Source: UTCHB3 sp008363265 (GTDB lineage: Bacteria; Bacteroidota; Ignavibacteria; Ignavibacteriales; Ignavibacteriaceae). From it: 64,000 nt of DNA. The position numbers and the translations under genes are program-made. This document shows positions 1-9,052 of the stretch, piece after piece. The stretch is taken from positions 97,050 to 161,049 of the forward strand of contig BTUW01000006.1 in the NCBI GenBank assembly GCA_045863055.1. The letters run 5' to 3'. The notes beneath the pieces are model-generated. The model searched no databases. It saw only the letters and a list, made by a program, of their open reading frames with translations, and was not told where the DNA came from. Within the stretch, counting starts at the first letter, position 1, and each line of letters opens with the position of its first letter.

Positions 1-3000
1 CGGCGCGTTTGTGTAAACAAGCGGATCACCAACCGGCCAGCTCGGATATGGAACAGTTGCTCCACCACTTGTGGTGAACGACTGTGTAGCCGAGTAAGCC
101 ATCACTTCGTTTGCATCATTAAGCAATACTATCCTCCACCAGTACTTTGTACCTCCAAGAAGGTTAACGGTCTGGAAGAGGTCAGGTGAAACACCGGTAA
201 AGTTCGATGTTAACCAGTCTGTTTTAACAGGGGCAACACTTCCCGCCTTAACCTGAAGTTTGAATTTCAAACCCGCTGTAGCCTGGTTGATACCATAAGT
301 GAACATAAGGCTGTTCAGATATACTGTATCACCATCACCCGGGTTGTACTGGCTTACAGTCACTGCAGGGTAGGTTGTGAAATGCCAGATCGGCGATTTG
401 ATCGCAACACTTCCATCTTTCGCGACGAGCTGCCAGTAATATCTGGTGTTCGGATCGAGAGGGAAGGGATATTGAGGACCCAACAGACCTTCATTGAGAG
501 TGTTCTCATTGTAAGCAAGTGAATCGGTATTCGCGGGGATGTTCAGATCTGTGAAGATCACTGCGCCATCAAAAGCAGCCTGTGAACCACCTGCGGTTGA
601 TATCCTGAGCTCATATCCGGTTTCAAAGAGGACATCGTCCCACGTGAAGTGAGGCTCAAGGCTCAGGCCGGTTACACCGTTGTAAGGTTTGTTGAGAACA
701 TCGAGCGGAGTATAGAAAGTGCGCTCGGGAGCGGCAACTTTGAACTCACCATTGTTGTCTGCAGTACCGTCATTTACTTCTGCCTGAACGGTCCACCAAT
801 ACTTGGTTGCAACTGCCAGACCTGTCGGGTTAAGAGTAAGTGTACCGGGATTGATTCCTGAGGTTGCATTGGTATGTGCTCCGGCATTAAGCCCGGGCGC
901 GGTATTGACAAGGAGTTTGTAGAAAACATTCGATTTTCTGTTGTCCATTGTCCATGAAAGGTCAGGTGACATAACCGGTGACTCATACTCGGTTGCCGGC
1001 GATGCAAGTGCAGGAGTGGCAAGTATGGTGGTGAATGTTCTCGATGAAGAGGTGGTTACACCAGCGACGCCATCTGTAGCGACAATTCTCCACCAGTATC
1101 TTGTATTATTAACAAGGTTGCCGGCAGGTACGTTGTAGGTTACGTTTGTACCGGCAGAGGCTGAGTGGACAATATTTGTAAATCCCGCGTCAGTTGCGAT
1201 TTCCACGGTACTGGTGAAAGGCGATACCCCGCCAGTAAACGACCAGGTCAGTGTTGGAGTGAGCGACTGCGTAATGGCGGCATTGGCCGGTGCAGTCAGA
1301 TTGATCGTTGGTGTGCTGTAAGCGAAAGCGGTATAAAGCCCTAACGAATTCTGCCCCGTTACACTGAAAGTGTTTGCCACCGCGTTATGAGTCGCTGTTA
1401 CCAGTGCCCAACTCGTGCCATTGTTGGTCGATTTTATTAGTCTTAAAGCACCTTCACTGTTTCCGTTAAGCTCTGAATCATCATAGCTGAAAACGAGGGA
1501 GGCATTAAGTCCGGTATTTGTATTCGGTGCAAAGTCATAACTGCGTTTAATTCCGGTGAACGCACCGATGGTTCTTGCAGTGTGAGATCTTGTCACCAGG
1601 GTAGTTCCGAGGTTCACGGCACTTGTAAGTGTCGCTCCGAAACCGGCAATATTGTCGTTATTAGGAGCATTGATCACCCTGCTTGAAAGGAAGTCACCGT
1701 TGGATGCGAGATTCGATCCTGTCTCGGTAAGTCTTCCCGCAAGGCTGACAGAGACCATGTTACCGCCAAAATCGAGAGGAGTTGCGAGTCCAAGGTTACC
1801 AAGAACACCAAGACTTCCGCCGAATGTAGTGCCGGAAGAGGTGAAAGTGGCATTTCTAAATACTGAAGTTGACATTACATTCGCAGGAGTTGCCAGTGAA
1901 GTAAGCAAACCAAACTCAACATTATCGTTATTGGATGGTGTAAGGCCGGTACTCCAGTTTGAAGGGTTTATCGACTGGTTATCCGCGCCGCCGATCCATG
2001 TGTGGAAGGCATTTGAGGTAACAAAGTCGCTGGCACCTTCAACATTGGCAAGCGCAATGTGGAAAGTATTTGAAGAGAGGTTGGAAACCTGTGTCTGACT
2101 TGCGTCAGGTGCGTTGTCGAATCTGTAGTATGCATAAAGCCCTGATTCGTTGGCTTCCATCGACTTGTTCATATTGGCAACGATCTCCTCCTGGGTCCTG
2201 ACGGAAAGCCAGATCCTCAGTTCATCGAGATCACCGGGGAAAAATTCGGTATTCACAATAGAAGAGCCGATATGAAGTGTTCCACTTGATCCAAGAGCTC
2301 CTGTTGCAGTATTTTGGGCTACTAAAACGCCGTTTCTGTAGAGTTTCCTCTCACCCGTGGTTCTGTTGTAAGTAGCTGCATAGTGATGCCATTCTGTATC
2401 AGTTGCACCAACCGGGGCTGAAATATCGTTGTTGAAGAATCCCATGAAGAAACCGTTCGGATTGTTCGGCGCAGTAGGGGATCTGAATCCAACTTGCAGA
2501 TAGTTGTTGGTCGAGAGTGAACCCTGTCCCAAAACCAGTCTCTGTGTCGAGCCTCCGTTAACTTTGGCCCAAAACTCCACGGTCAGATCTGTAGTGTTGA
2601 GATTAAGGCCGGAAGCGGTGCCTTTTTCATCAATGCCATCAAGTCTGAGTGCTTTTCCGGGACCGGCCATTGAACCTGACACAACCCATGACGGGTCGGA
2701 AGCTTCAGCTGTGTTAAGGTCACCGAGTGTGGTTGTATTCGCAGGGGCGAAACCACCGTCAGCCGGTGACTGACCTGTACCTTCGTTCAGTGAGAGGTAA
2801 TAGATGAGTCCGGGAGTGGAATTGTTGCCTTGGAGATGCATGTCACGGCGGATATCGGTTTCCGATCTTCCGGCATTCCATATCTTAATCTCATCCATCT
2901 TGCCGTCGAAATTTTCTCCGCCATCACCATGTCTACCGAAATAGATGTCTCTGGTGGAAGCAATCGCGCCGAGTTGCTGTGCGGGGATTGTTCCCGACAC

Positions 3001-3435
3001 ATAAGCAACACCATCGACGTAGATGATGAAGTCAGAGCCCGATTTTACAAGAGAGATGTAATACCATCTTGTCTGTGTAATAACCGGATCAACACCCATG
3101 ATGAAGTAGTTACCTCCATCGTTGAATCTGTCGATCCTGGCGTTGAGCTTGCCATCAACCAGCCAAAGGGCGTAATGGGCCGTGCTGAAGAAATTGTGTT
3201 GTTTATGAAACAAATGCTGAGTAGTGGCGGAAACTGGATTGTCCGGGTAGAGCCAGAACGAAACAGTGAAATCACTCGCCCCTGAAAAATCAAGGGTCGA
3301 GCCTGCACCGGCTGTGGTTCTGATGAAGTCATCCACCCCGTCAAAATTGAGGCCATTGCCCCCATTTTGAGCGAACAACCCAATTGTCGCTAGCAGAAAT
3401 ATCTGCAGTGACCTTTTGAGTCGGGAGTATATCAT
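1..3435 (-). CDS. Large secreted LamG / Fn3-like repeat protein, C terminus beyond window
   Basis: Reading the minus strand from an ATG at 3435 gives an uninterrupted frame of 1145 codons to base 1, so the gene is partial at its 3' end. The first 22 or so residues form a signal peptide (hydrophobic LQIFLLATIGLFAQ). Two LamG/concanavalin-like jelly-roll modules follow, at about residues 25-200 (FDGVDDFIRT, IYFGRHGDGGENFDGKMDE) and 258-410 (LRLDGIDEKG, LHIGSSIVNTEFFPGDLDEL). A central region contains TWIGGADNQSINPSNWS. At least four Fn3/Ig-like repeats of about 100 residues start near 708, 805, 915 and 1020, marked by the recurring (T/K)YWWRIV or YYWQLV strand. Such proteins in this phylum are usually exported adhesins or glycan-binding proteins, and a T9SS sorting domain is expected beyond the window (inference). 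Small plus-strand frames here are shadows. Confidence 0.85.
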   Translation of the reverse strand, partial: MIYSRLKRSLQIFLLATIGLFAQNGGNGLNFDGVDDFIRTTAGAGSTLDFSGASDFTVSFWLYPDNPVSATTQHLFHKQHNFFSTAHYALWLVDGKLNARIDRFNDGGNYFIMGVDPVITQTRWYYISLVKSGSDFIIYVDGVAYVSGTIPAQQLGAIASTRDIYFGRHGDGGENFDGKMDEIKIWNAGRSETDIRRDMHLQGNNSTPGLIYYLSLNEGTGQSPADGGFAPANTTTLGDLNTAEASDPSWVVSGSMAGPGKALRLDGIDEKGTASGLNLNTTDLTVEFWAKVNGGSTQRLVLGQGSLSTNNYLQVGFRSPTAPNNPNGFFMGFFNNDISAPVGATDTEWHHYAATYNRTTGERKLYRNGVLVAQNTATGALGSSGTLHIGSSIVNTEFFPGDLDELRIWLSVRTQEEIVANMNKSMEANESGLYAYYRFDNAPDASQTQVSNLSSNTFHIALANVEGASDFVTSNAFHTWIGGADNQSINPSNWSTGLTPSNNDNVEFGLLTSLATPANVMSTSVFRNATFTSSGTTFGGSLGVLGNLGLATPLDFGGNMVSVSLAGRLTETGSNLASNGDFLSSRVINAPNNDNIAGFGATLTSAVNLGTTLVTRSHTARTIGAFTGIKRSYDFAPNTNTGLNASLVFSYDDSELNGNSEGALRLIKSTNNGTSWALVTATHNAVANTFSVTGQNSLGLYTAFAYSTPTINLTAPANAAITQSLTPTLTWSFTGGVSPFTSTVEIATDAGFTNIVHSASAGTNVTYNVPAGNLVNNTRYWWRIVATDGVAGVTTSSSRTFTTILATPALASPATEYESPVMSPDLSWTMDNRKSNVFYKLLVNTAPGLNAGAHTNATSGINPGTLTLNPTGLAVATKYWWTVQAEVNDGTADNNGEFKVAAPERTFYTPLDVLNKPYNGVTGLSLEPHFTWDDVLFETGYELRISTAGGSQAAFDGAVIFTDLNIPANTDSLAYNENTLNEGLLGPQYPFPLDPNTRYYWQLVAKDGSVAIKSPIWHFTTYPAVTVSQYNPGDGDTVYLNSLMFTYGINQATAGLKFKLQVKAGSVAPVKTDWLTSNFTGVSPDLFQTVNLLGGTKYWWRIVLLNDANEVMAYSATQSFTTSGGATVPYPSWPVGDPLVYTNAP

Positions 3436-3708
3436 TTGTTTGTTCCTTTTATTGAGGTGATTAAAAATTCGATGAATGATGTGGTCAACTCGATCAATGA
3501 CCTGTATTCCACGACTAAATGGAAAATATATACTTTAACGTAATAATCTACTAAAAGTATAATTAACAGGCAAGAAAAAAGTGAATAAAAAAGCGATTAT
3601 CTTCATTAACCTGCGGTTCACGCTGATATGTCACAATAAAAAGAATGTGCTTGCTTTTTTAGTTGGAAAATACTTATCTTAAAAATTGCCATCTTTAAAA
3701 ATAAAGCC

Positions 3709-5073
3709 GTGAAAAAAACACTCACTTTTCTACTTTTCTCACTTCTAATTGCCATGCCGGAGGTAAATGCCCAGCCGGATTCGGCTTTGATCAAAAAATT
3801 TGCCCATATTACAAACTTTGCCCTTCAGGACACTTTCGGGTACAATCTTCTTAGGGAATTCTGCAGGCTGGGACCGAGACTCTCAGGGAGCGAGAACCTG
3901 ATCAACGCCGAGAATTTCATTCTCAAAAGACTTGAGGGGATGGGGCTCGACACTATTTACACGCAAACTTTCACAACGAATAACTGGAAGCGTGGTAACA
4001 AAGCGGTGTTGAGATCGATAAATGGTGATAAGTTTACGATCTCTGCTCTCGGCGGCTCGATGGGGACAAATGGACCTCTAAAGGCCGGAATAATCGAAAT
4101 GTCTGACTTTGATGAGCTTGAGAAGAGAAGGGACGAGGTTAAGGGGAAGATCGTCTTTTTCAATTTCCCGTTTCCGCAAAATGTTTACGAATCATTTGAA
4201 TCATATGGTCCCGCTGTGAACTACCGTGTTAACGGGGCGCACAGGGCAGCGAAGTATGGGGCTGTCGGGGTTTTGATCCGGTCGGTCGCTTCAAACTTTG
4301 ATGATGTTCCGCACACAGGAACACTTCGGTATATCGATACCATCCCAAAAATTCCGGGTGCCGCTCTGGGTGTGGAAAGTGCTGTACGGCTCAATGAACT
4401 ATTATCCAAAAACGCCGGAAGACAGCTACAATTCGAGTTTGAAATGGATTGCCGCACCGAAGCACCCGCCCCGGTAAGAAATATTATCGCCGAGATAAAA
4501 GGGAGTGAGTTCCCTGACGACATTATAGTTGTGGGCGCGCATATCGATTCCTGGGACGCGGGAGAAGGGGCTCATGACGACGGCGCGGGGGTGGTACAAT
4601 CCGTTGAAGTTCTGCAACTTGTCAAAAAAACAGGCTTCAAACCGAAGAGAACCATAAGGCTAGTCCTTTTCGCTAACGAAGAGAACGGCCTCGTTGGTGC
4701 CCGCGGATACGGAAAATTTGCCGCGGAAGAAACTGCCAACGATCTTGCGGCGATAGAATCGGACCGGGGTGGGTTCACTCCGAGAGGCTTCAGCGTGGAT
4801 GCCGCGCCTGAAGTGATCACGAAAATGGAAACATGGCTTCCTTACCTCAGCAGGACGGGAATAGAATGGTTCAGGAAAGGGGGAAGTGGTGCCGATATTT
4901 CACAGATCAATAATTCAAAAGCGTTGATCGGATATGTTCCGGATAGCCAAAGGTATTTCACTTATCATCACTCGGCCAATGATGTATTCACCGAAGTTGA
5001 CCACAGGGAACTCGAACTCGGTTCGGCTGCAATGACGATATTAACTTTATTGATCTCGGAATTTGGTCTCTAA
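3709..5073 (+). CDS. Secreted M28-family metallopeptidase with PA-type insert
   Basis: The protein has 454 residues. It begins with a signal peptide (MKKTLTFLLFSLLIAMPEVNAQ), so it should act in the periplasm or outside the cell. The C-terminal half carries the M28 di-zinc aminopeptidase/carboxypeptidase signature: H278-x-D280 (HIDSWD), HDDGAG with an Asp at 290/291, NEENG with E324/E325, ESDRGG with D352, and YHHSAND with H420/H421. Residues of about 120-240 resemble a protease-associated insert (GKIVFFNFPF, GAVGVLIRS). These families remove N-terminal residues or cleave dipeptides, and the exact substrate cannot be read from sequence. The next gene, an MFS transporter, overlaps its stop, so the two may be co-translated. 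Confidence 0.9.
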   Translation: MKKTLTFLLFSLLIAMPEVNAQPDSALIKKFAHITNFALQDTFGYNLLREFCRLGPRLSGSENLINAENFILKRLEGMGLDTIYTQTFTTNNWKRGNKAVLRSINGDKFTISALGGSMGTNGPLKAGIIEMSDFDELEKRRDEVKGKIVFFNFPFPQNVYESFESYGPAVNYRVNGAHRAAKYGAVGVLIRSVASNFDDVPHTGTLRYIDTIPKIPGAALGVESAVRLNELLSKNAGRQLQFEFEMDCRTEAPAPVRNIIAEIKGSEFPDDIIVVGAHIDSWDAGEGAHDDGAGVVQSVEVLQLVKKTGFKPKRTIRLVLFANEENGLVGARGYGKFAAEETANDLAAIESDRGGFTPRGFSVDAAPEVITKMETWLPYLSRTGIEWFRKGGSGADISQINNSKALIGYVPDSQRYFTYHHSANDVFTEVDHRELELGSAAMTILTLLISEFGL

Positions 5074-6310
5074 GAAAATCAAACCGGTTCTCAGGAAGAT
5101 CAATCCTTGGAGTTCGCTCGCGCGCATGCCCCGGAGCATGTGGGCGGTTTCATTCGCGACATTTATCAATCGTGCCGGCTCGATGTTCCTGACTTTTTTA
5201 GCGATCTACCTGACAAAATATCAGGGTTACAGTATCGACTATGCCGGTTATGTGCTCTCCGCATATGGTATCGGATCACTTGCGGCGGGACCTGTGGTGG
5301 GAAAGCTTGCCGACAGGTTCGGTAACCTCCCGATCATGAAGCTGTCCCTGTTGCTGAGTGCGTTTGTTTTGTTCCTTTTCCCTTTCTTCCACGAATTCTG
5401 GATGATAATTGTCCTCACACTCGTGCTCTCATGGGTAAGTGAGGCATTCCGGCCCGCAAACCTGGCACTGATATCTGACATTGTGAAGCCGGAAGACAGA
5501 AAAATAGCATTTGCACTGAACAGATTGGCTATTAACCTGGGATTCAGTATCGGGCCGCTCCTCGGCGGGTTCCTGATCATGTTCGACTACCACTGGATGT
5601 TCATCTTCGATGGTTTGACCTCGCTAAGCGCGCTTGGTTTCCTTATGATCACCACGCTTTCTAAAGAAGAGAAAGAACGGAGAGCTGAGAGGGAGCTCAA
5701 TAAAGAGGTGGAGTCGTCAGAGAAGGTCAACCCCTTCAGGGATCCGCGACTTATATATTATGTTATAGCCCTCTCTCCTGTCTATATCGTTTTCTTTTCC
5801 CAGATAAGCACTATCTCGCTTTATGTGGTTAATGAACTTAAGTTCCCGGAGCCGGTTATAGGCGCTCTGTTTCTGGTGAATACCGCCATGATCATCTTTC
5901 TTGAAGTGCCGCTGAACAATGCCATGGTCGATTGGGAGGACAGGAAACTGCTCAGTCTCGGTGGGGTTCTTACTGGAATAGGATTCGGTCTGTTCGCGTT
6001 CTCACACAATATTCCGATGCTTGTGATCTGTATTGTGATACTAACATTCGGTGAGATGATCTTCTCGCCGGCATCAGCAAACTACCTTGCTGAGATCGCT
6101 CCTGTGCACTCGAAGGGGATGTACATGGGGTTTCTGCAGATCGTATTTAACATCTCACTTTTCATTGGGCCTGCAGCAGGGGCATTCATGATGGAGGGTC
6201 TGGGATCGAAGTGGATGTGGATATCATGCTTTTTCCTCTCCATTATAGGTGTTTTGCTGATGTGGAGAATGAGAACAGGTCACGAAAAATTGGCAACAGC
6301 CAACGAATAA
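5063..6310 (+). CDS. MFS-family transporter
   Basis: This is a 415-residue polytopic membrane protein with the usual two six-helix halves of the major facilitator superfamily. The loop between helices 2 and 3 has the conserved GxxxDRxG-like motif (GKLADRFGN). The central charged cytoplasmic linker is KEEKERRAERELNKEVESSE. The TTG start overlaps the end of the peptidase gene; an alternative ATG lies at 5126, just before the first membrane helix, and cannot be excluded. It resembles drug or sugar-efflux type carriers (MdtH/YfcJ-like), but I cannot name a substrate. Coupling to a secreted peptidase suggests peptide or amino-acid handling (inference). Confidence 0.85.
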   Translation: MVSKKIKPVLRKINPWSSLARMPRSMWAVSFATFINRAGSMFLTFLAIYLTKYQGYSIDYAGYVLSAYGIGSLAAGPVVGKLADRFGNLPIMKLSLLLSAFVLFLFPFFHEFWMIIVLTLVLSWVSEAFRPANLALISDIVKPEDRKIAFALNRLAINLGFSIGPLLGGFLIMFDYHWMFIFDGLTSLSALGFLMITTLSKEEKERRAERELNKEVESSEKVNPFRDPRLIYYVIALSPVYIVFFSQISTISLYVVNELKFPEPVIGALFLVNTAMIIFLEVPLNNAMVDWEDRKLLSLGGVLTGIGFGLFAFSHNIPMLVICIVILTFGEMIFSPASANYLAEIAPVHSKGMYMGFLQIVFNISLFIGPAAGAFMMEGLGSKWMWISCFFLSIIGVLLMWRMRTGHEKLATANE

Positions 6311-6311
6311 T

Positions 6312-6342
6312 TTTGCAGTTTTTGAAAATATAGTTATATTTG
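6312..6342 (+). promoter_or_regulatory. Bacteroidota-type promoter of the tRNA-Ala gene
   Basis: TTTG at 6312-6315 and TATATTTG at 6335-6342 are separated by exactly 19 bases, matching the known Bacteroidota -33/-7 consensus (TTTG and TAnnTTTG). The -7 box ends 14 bases before the tRNA 5' end, as expected for a short leader. Seen in sequence; activity inferred. Confidence 0.6.
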
Positions 6343-6356
6343 CAGTCTAAAATCCC

Positions 6357-6431
<75 letters not shown>

Positions 6432-6438
6432 CAGGTTA

Positions 6439-6476
6439 AACCTCTCTGGTCAGTTTTGATCAGAGAGGTTTTTTTT
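6439..6476 (+). terminator. Intrinsic terminator after tRNA-Ala
   Basis: Arms 6439-6452 and 6457-6470 form a 14-pair stem (one G-U) around the loop GTTT, followed by eight T bases. It lies 10 bases after the tRNA. Confidence 0.9.
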
Positions 6477-6530
6477 GTTTACGGAATTCGGGTAATTTGC
6501 CTCTTTTTCCAACAGATTTCCAAGATGATG

Positions 6531-6560
6531 TTTGAATTTAATTTAAATTGTTTAACTTTA
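6531..6560 (+). promoter_or_regulatory. Possible promoter for the receiver-like histidine kinase gene
   Basis: TTTG at 6531-6534 and TAACTTTA at 6553-6560 are 18 bases apart, one mismatch from the Bacteroidota -33/-7 pattern, about 45 bases before the ATG. A small hairpin (CGGTA-TTT-TACCG) followed by T bases lies between it and the gene and could attenuate transcription. Weak evidence. Confidence 0.35.
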
Positions 6561-6604
6561 TGGACGGTATTTTACCGATTTTTTCCGGATTAAACTTTTA
6601 ATTG

Positions 6605-7732
6605 ATGGACAATATCTCAAAGATCCCGGTTGCACTGATCGGGGAGGATAATCTCGATATGGGTCTCTTCAGCAGAACGCTTTCTGCACGGGGATTCGAC
6701 CCACGGATTTGCAGCTTCGCTGATCTTGAGGCTGTCGACCTTTCTGCGCTGAGACTGTTCTTTTTGTTCCCTCCCGGTGATCATCAGGTGCTGTCAGGTG
6801 CCATATTAAGTTTGTCTGCGATAAAAGATAACGCCCTCATTGTTGTTTCCACTCTTCAGGTTTTCAAAGAGATCGACCCTTCCGTTAAAGATATGATCTG
6901 CGATCATCTTCTGTATCCTTCGGAGAATGCAGCGATCGAGAGGAAACTAAAACTCTACCGCAATCTTTTCATCGCGGGTGGAAAGACCGATCCCGGTGCC
7001 TTCGTTAATGATCTGCAGAACAGAATACTTGACCTCGAGGAACAAAACGTTGCCAAAGACAAGTTCTTCGCGATCATTGCCCATGACCTGAAAAACCCGT
7101 TCACCGGATTCCTCGGTTTCTCCGAATATATAGCAAAATATTACGATGAGATATCGAAAGAGGACCTCGGTGATTTTTCGGTACGCATGTATGAATCGGC
7201 TCAACTGGTTTACAATCTGATCGAAAATCTTCTGGCTTGGAGCAGGCTGCGTACGGGGAACATCGACTTTGATCCGATGCCTTTCGATCTGGGTGAAATC
7301 GTGGAGAGGGTTGTGAAGTTATGCGAAACAACGATCACGAAGAAAGGGATCAATCTGGTGAATTCGACCCCCCGGAAAGTGACGGCCTTCGCTGATGCCA
7401 ATATGGTTGATACAGCGGTTCGCAATGTTGTTACCAATGCCCTGAAGTTTACACCCAAAGGCGGGGTGGTCCACATCGGTGTCACGGCCGCGGATGGTTT
7501 TGCCACCCTGTTTGTTGCCGACAGCGGTATGGGAATATCTGAAGACCGTCAGAAAAAAATGTTCCGGCTCGGATACAGGGTTTCCAGAGAGGGAACCGAT
7601 GGCGAATCAGGTACAGGTCTCGGACTTATTCTCTCAAGAGAGTTCATGCTGAAGAACGGCGGTGACCTTTACTTTGAGAGTAAAGAGGGCAACGGCTCAA
7701 AATTCTTCATAAAAGTTCCGACAGGCGAGTAA
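6605..7732 (+). CDS. Sensor histidine kinase with degenerate receiver-like N terminus
   Basis: The ATG at 6605 is preferred over the TTG three bases earlier; the protein has 375 residues. Residues 1-120 look like a receiver or pseudo-receiver domain (IPVALIGEDNLDMGLFSRTL) without a clear phospho-acceptor Asp in the usual place. A short helix follows. The HisKA H-box is FFAIIAHDLKNPF with H160. The HATPase_c domain has the N box NVVTNALKFTPKGG, the G1 box DSGMGIS and the G2 box GTGLGL. There are no membrane helices, so it is cytoplasmic. No partner response regulator is adjacent, making it an orphan. Its H-box is close to that of the kinase at 9049, suggesting they are paralogs. Confidence 0.9.
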   Translation: MDNISKIPVALIGEDNLDMGLFSRTLSARGFDPRICSFADLEAVDLSALRLFFLFPPGDHQVLSGAILSLSAIKDNALIVVSTLQVFKEIDPSVKDMICDHLLYPSENAAIERKLKLYRNLFIAGGKTDPGAFVNDLQNRILDLEEQNVAKDKFFAIIAHDLKNPFTGFLGFSEYIAKYYDEISKEDLGDFSVRMYESAQLVYNLIENLLAWSRLRTGNIDFDPMPFDLGEIVERVVKLCETTITKKGINLVNSTPRKVTAFADANMVDTAVRNVVTNALKFTPKGGVVHIGVTAADGFATLFVADSGMGISEDRQKKMFRLGYRVSREGTDGESGTGLGLILSREFMLKNGGDLYFESKEGNGSKFFIKVPTGE

Positions 7733-8323
7733 CTACTTCACCTTAATACTGTAGTCGAGCATCAGCACATCTTTCGTTGCGAACGGCTTCAGTTTTTGCA
7801 GAAATTCCTTGTCACGCTTGTCTGCCTCTCCACGGACGTTTCCCGCGATACTTATATCGACCTGCGAGTCATCCACAACGCTCTGCTTGTTTTTCTTCAA
7901 CTTCTTTAAGACGCTGTTAAATGCGTCAGCCTTCACTTCGGTTTTTGATTTGAAGAGGTTCTCGATCTCGGTCAATTTTTTCAGAGAAAAGAGGAGATGG
8001 ATGTTGTGACTCCCTTTACCCGGTGCTTTCATAAAGTCACCATTGCCCGGGTAGGCGAGAATCTGGTCTTTATAGGCTCGTCCCGAAGTAAGAAGTTTCG
8101 CGGTGCTGCCCGTGACCATCACGAAATAGCCGTAACCACCTGAATCGGGTTTGAGGAGTATCCGGTACTTGTCGTCAGTTTTAAGTACCGAATTCGACTT
8201 CAGCTTCATCAGTTCTTTACCGGATGAAACCAAGATCCCGGCCTTTGTCTTCACAAGTGTCTGCGCTGAAAGTGCAAACACGAGCAACAAGGCTGATAAA
8301 ATGAAAATCTTTGTTTTATTCAT
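7733..8323 (-). CDS. Secreted protein of unknown function, DUF4384-like
   Basis: I chose the ATG at 8323 because it gives a clean signal peptide (MNKTKIFILSALLLVFALSAQ) and follows an AGGT ribosome site; a longer frame would start at 8362. The mature protein is about 175 residues and rich in lysine. The stretch YRILLKPDSGGYGYFVMV followed by TSGRAYKDQILAYPGNGDF resembles DUF4384, a beta domain found in exported proteins and next to kinases. The match is by eye only. The gene converges on the preceding histidine kinase and is divergent from the LOG gene. Confidence 0.75.
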   Translation of the reverse strand: MNKTKIFILSALLLVFALSAQTLVKTKAGILVSSGKELMKLKSNSVLKTDDKYRILLKPDSGGYGYFVMVTGSTAKLLTSGRAYKDQILAYPGNGDFMKAPGKGSHNIHLLFSLKKLTEIENLFKSKTEVKADAFNSVLKKLKKNKQSVVDDSQVDISIAGNVRGEADKRDKEFLQKLKPFATKDVLMLDYSIKVK

Positions 8324-8359
8324 ACTGCTTTTACCTGTTATGTTCGTAAACAGTTCCCG

Positions 8360-8367
8360 CAAATATA
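8360..8367 (-). promoter_or_regulatory. -7 promoter element of the DUF4384-like gene
   Basis: The minus strand reads TATATTTG, an exact TAnnTTTG -7 box, 37 bases before the chosen ATG. No good TTTG is found 19 bases upstream, so only half the promoter is supported. Confidence 0.35.
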
Positions 8368-8470
8368 AACAATAACCTCATTAGATTTTGTGACGCCCTT
8401 ACAAAAACCTTCATTAATAATTAAAGGATCAATTTAGGTATATTTAGAATCAAAATTTTCCGGTATCTGA

Positions 8471-9052
8471 ATGAACAAACGAATCACTGTCTTTTGTGCT
8501 TCAAGCACTAAATCAAAGCAGACATATATTGAAGCGGCGTTTAAACTTGGGATGGTGATCGCCTCACATGGTGACATTCTGGTCTATGGAGGAGGAAGAA
8601 ACGGCCTCATGGGTGCTGTATCGGAAGGGGCACTTTCGGTAGGGGGAAAAGTGGTTGGGATCATCCCTGAATTCATGGTGAATCTCGAATGGGGGAGGGA
8701 TGACATTCACACACTCGAACTTACAGAAACAATGGAGCACCGGAAACTCAGAATGATCGAGGGCAGTGACGCTATTGTTACACTTCCGGGTGGAAGCGGC
8801 ACTATGGAAGAGCTTTATCAGGTTCTCACGATGAAGCGCCTTGGGCATTATCTTAATCCGGTCGTAATTGTGAACACATCCGGATTTTTCGACAAATGGA
8901 TGGAATTCATGGACCTTACTGTTGAGGAGAACTTCCTTGGGAGTGATCACCTTAAGATGTACACCGTTGTTGATTCACCCGATGATACTTACCGCGCGAT
9001 CGAAGATTCCGAATCGTGGGGGGATGATCACGTTAGCAAGGCTCTTGTATGA
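8471..9052 (+). CDS. LOG-family (TIGR00730) nucleotide phosphoribohydrolase-like protein
   Basis: This 193-residue Rossmann-fold protein carries the two family motifs: GGRNGLMG (near residue 43) and PGGSGTMEEL (near residue 105). Members cleave nucleoside 5'-monophosphates such as cytokinin ribotides (LOG) or act on AMP-type substrates. The bacterial role is often nucleotide salvage, and the substrate here is unknown. The gene is transcribed away from the DUF4384-like gene. Its stop overlaps the start of the next histidine kinase by four bases (ATGA), implying translational coupling, although a functional link is not obvious. Confidence 0.9.
   Translation: MNKRITVFCASSTKSKQTYIEAAFKLGMVIASHGDILVYGGGRNGLMGAVSEGALSVGGKVVGIIPEFMVNLEWGRDDIHTLELTETMEHRKLRMIEGSDAIVTLPGGSGTMEELYQVLTMKRLGHYLNPVVIVNTSGFFDKWMEFMDLTVEENFLGSDHLKMYTVVDSPDDTYRAIEDSESWGDDHVSKALV

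Noticed and set aside
2504..3285. Open frames on the plus strand within 1-3435
   Set aside because: They are shadows of the long minus-strand LamG/Fn3 gene, which has signal peptide and domain structure.
3654..3681. Sigma-70 promoter before the M28 peptidase
   Set aside because: TTGCTT-N17-TTATCT is visible but both boxes are weak in an A/T-rich region, so it was not listed as a feature.
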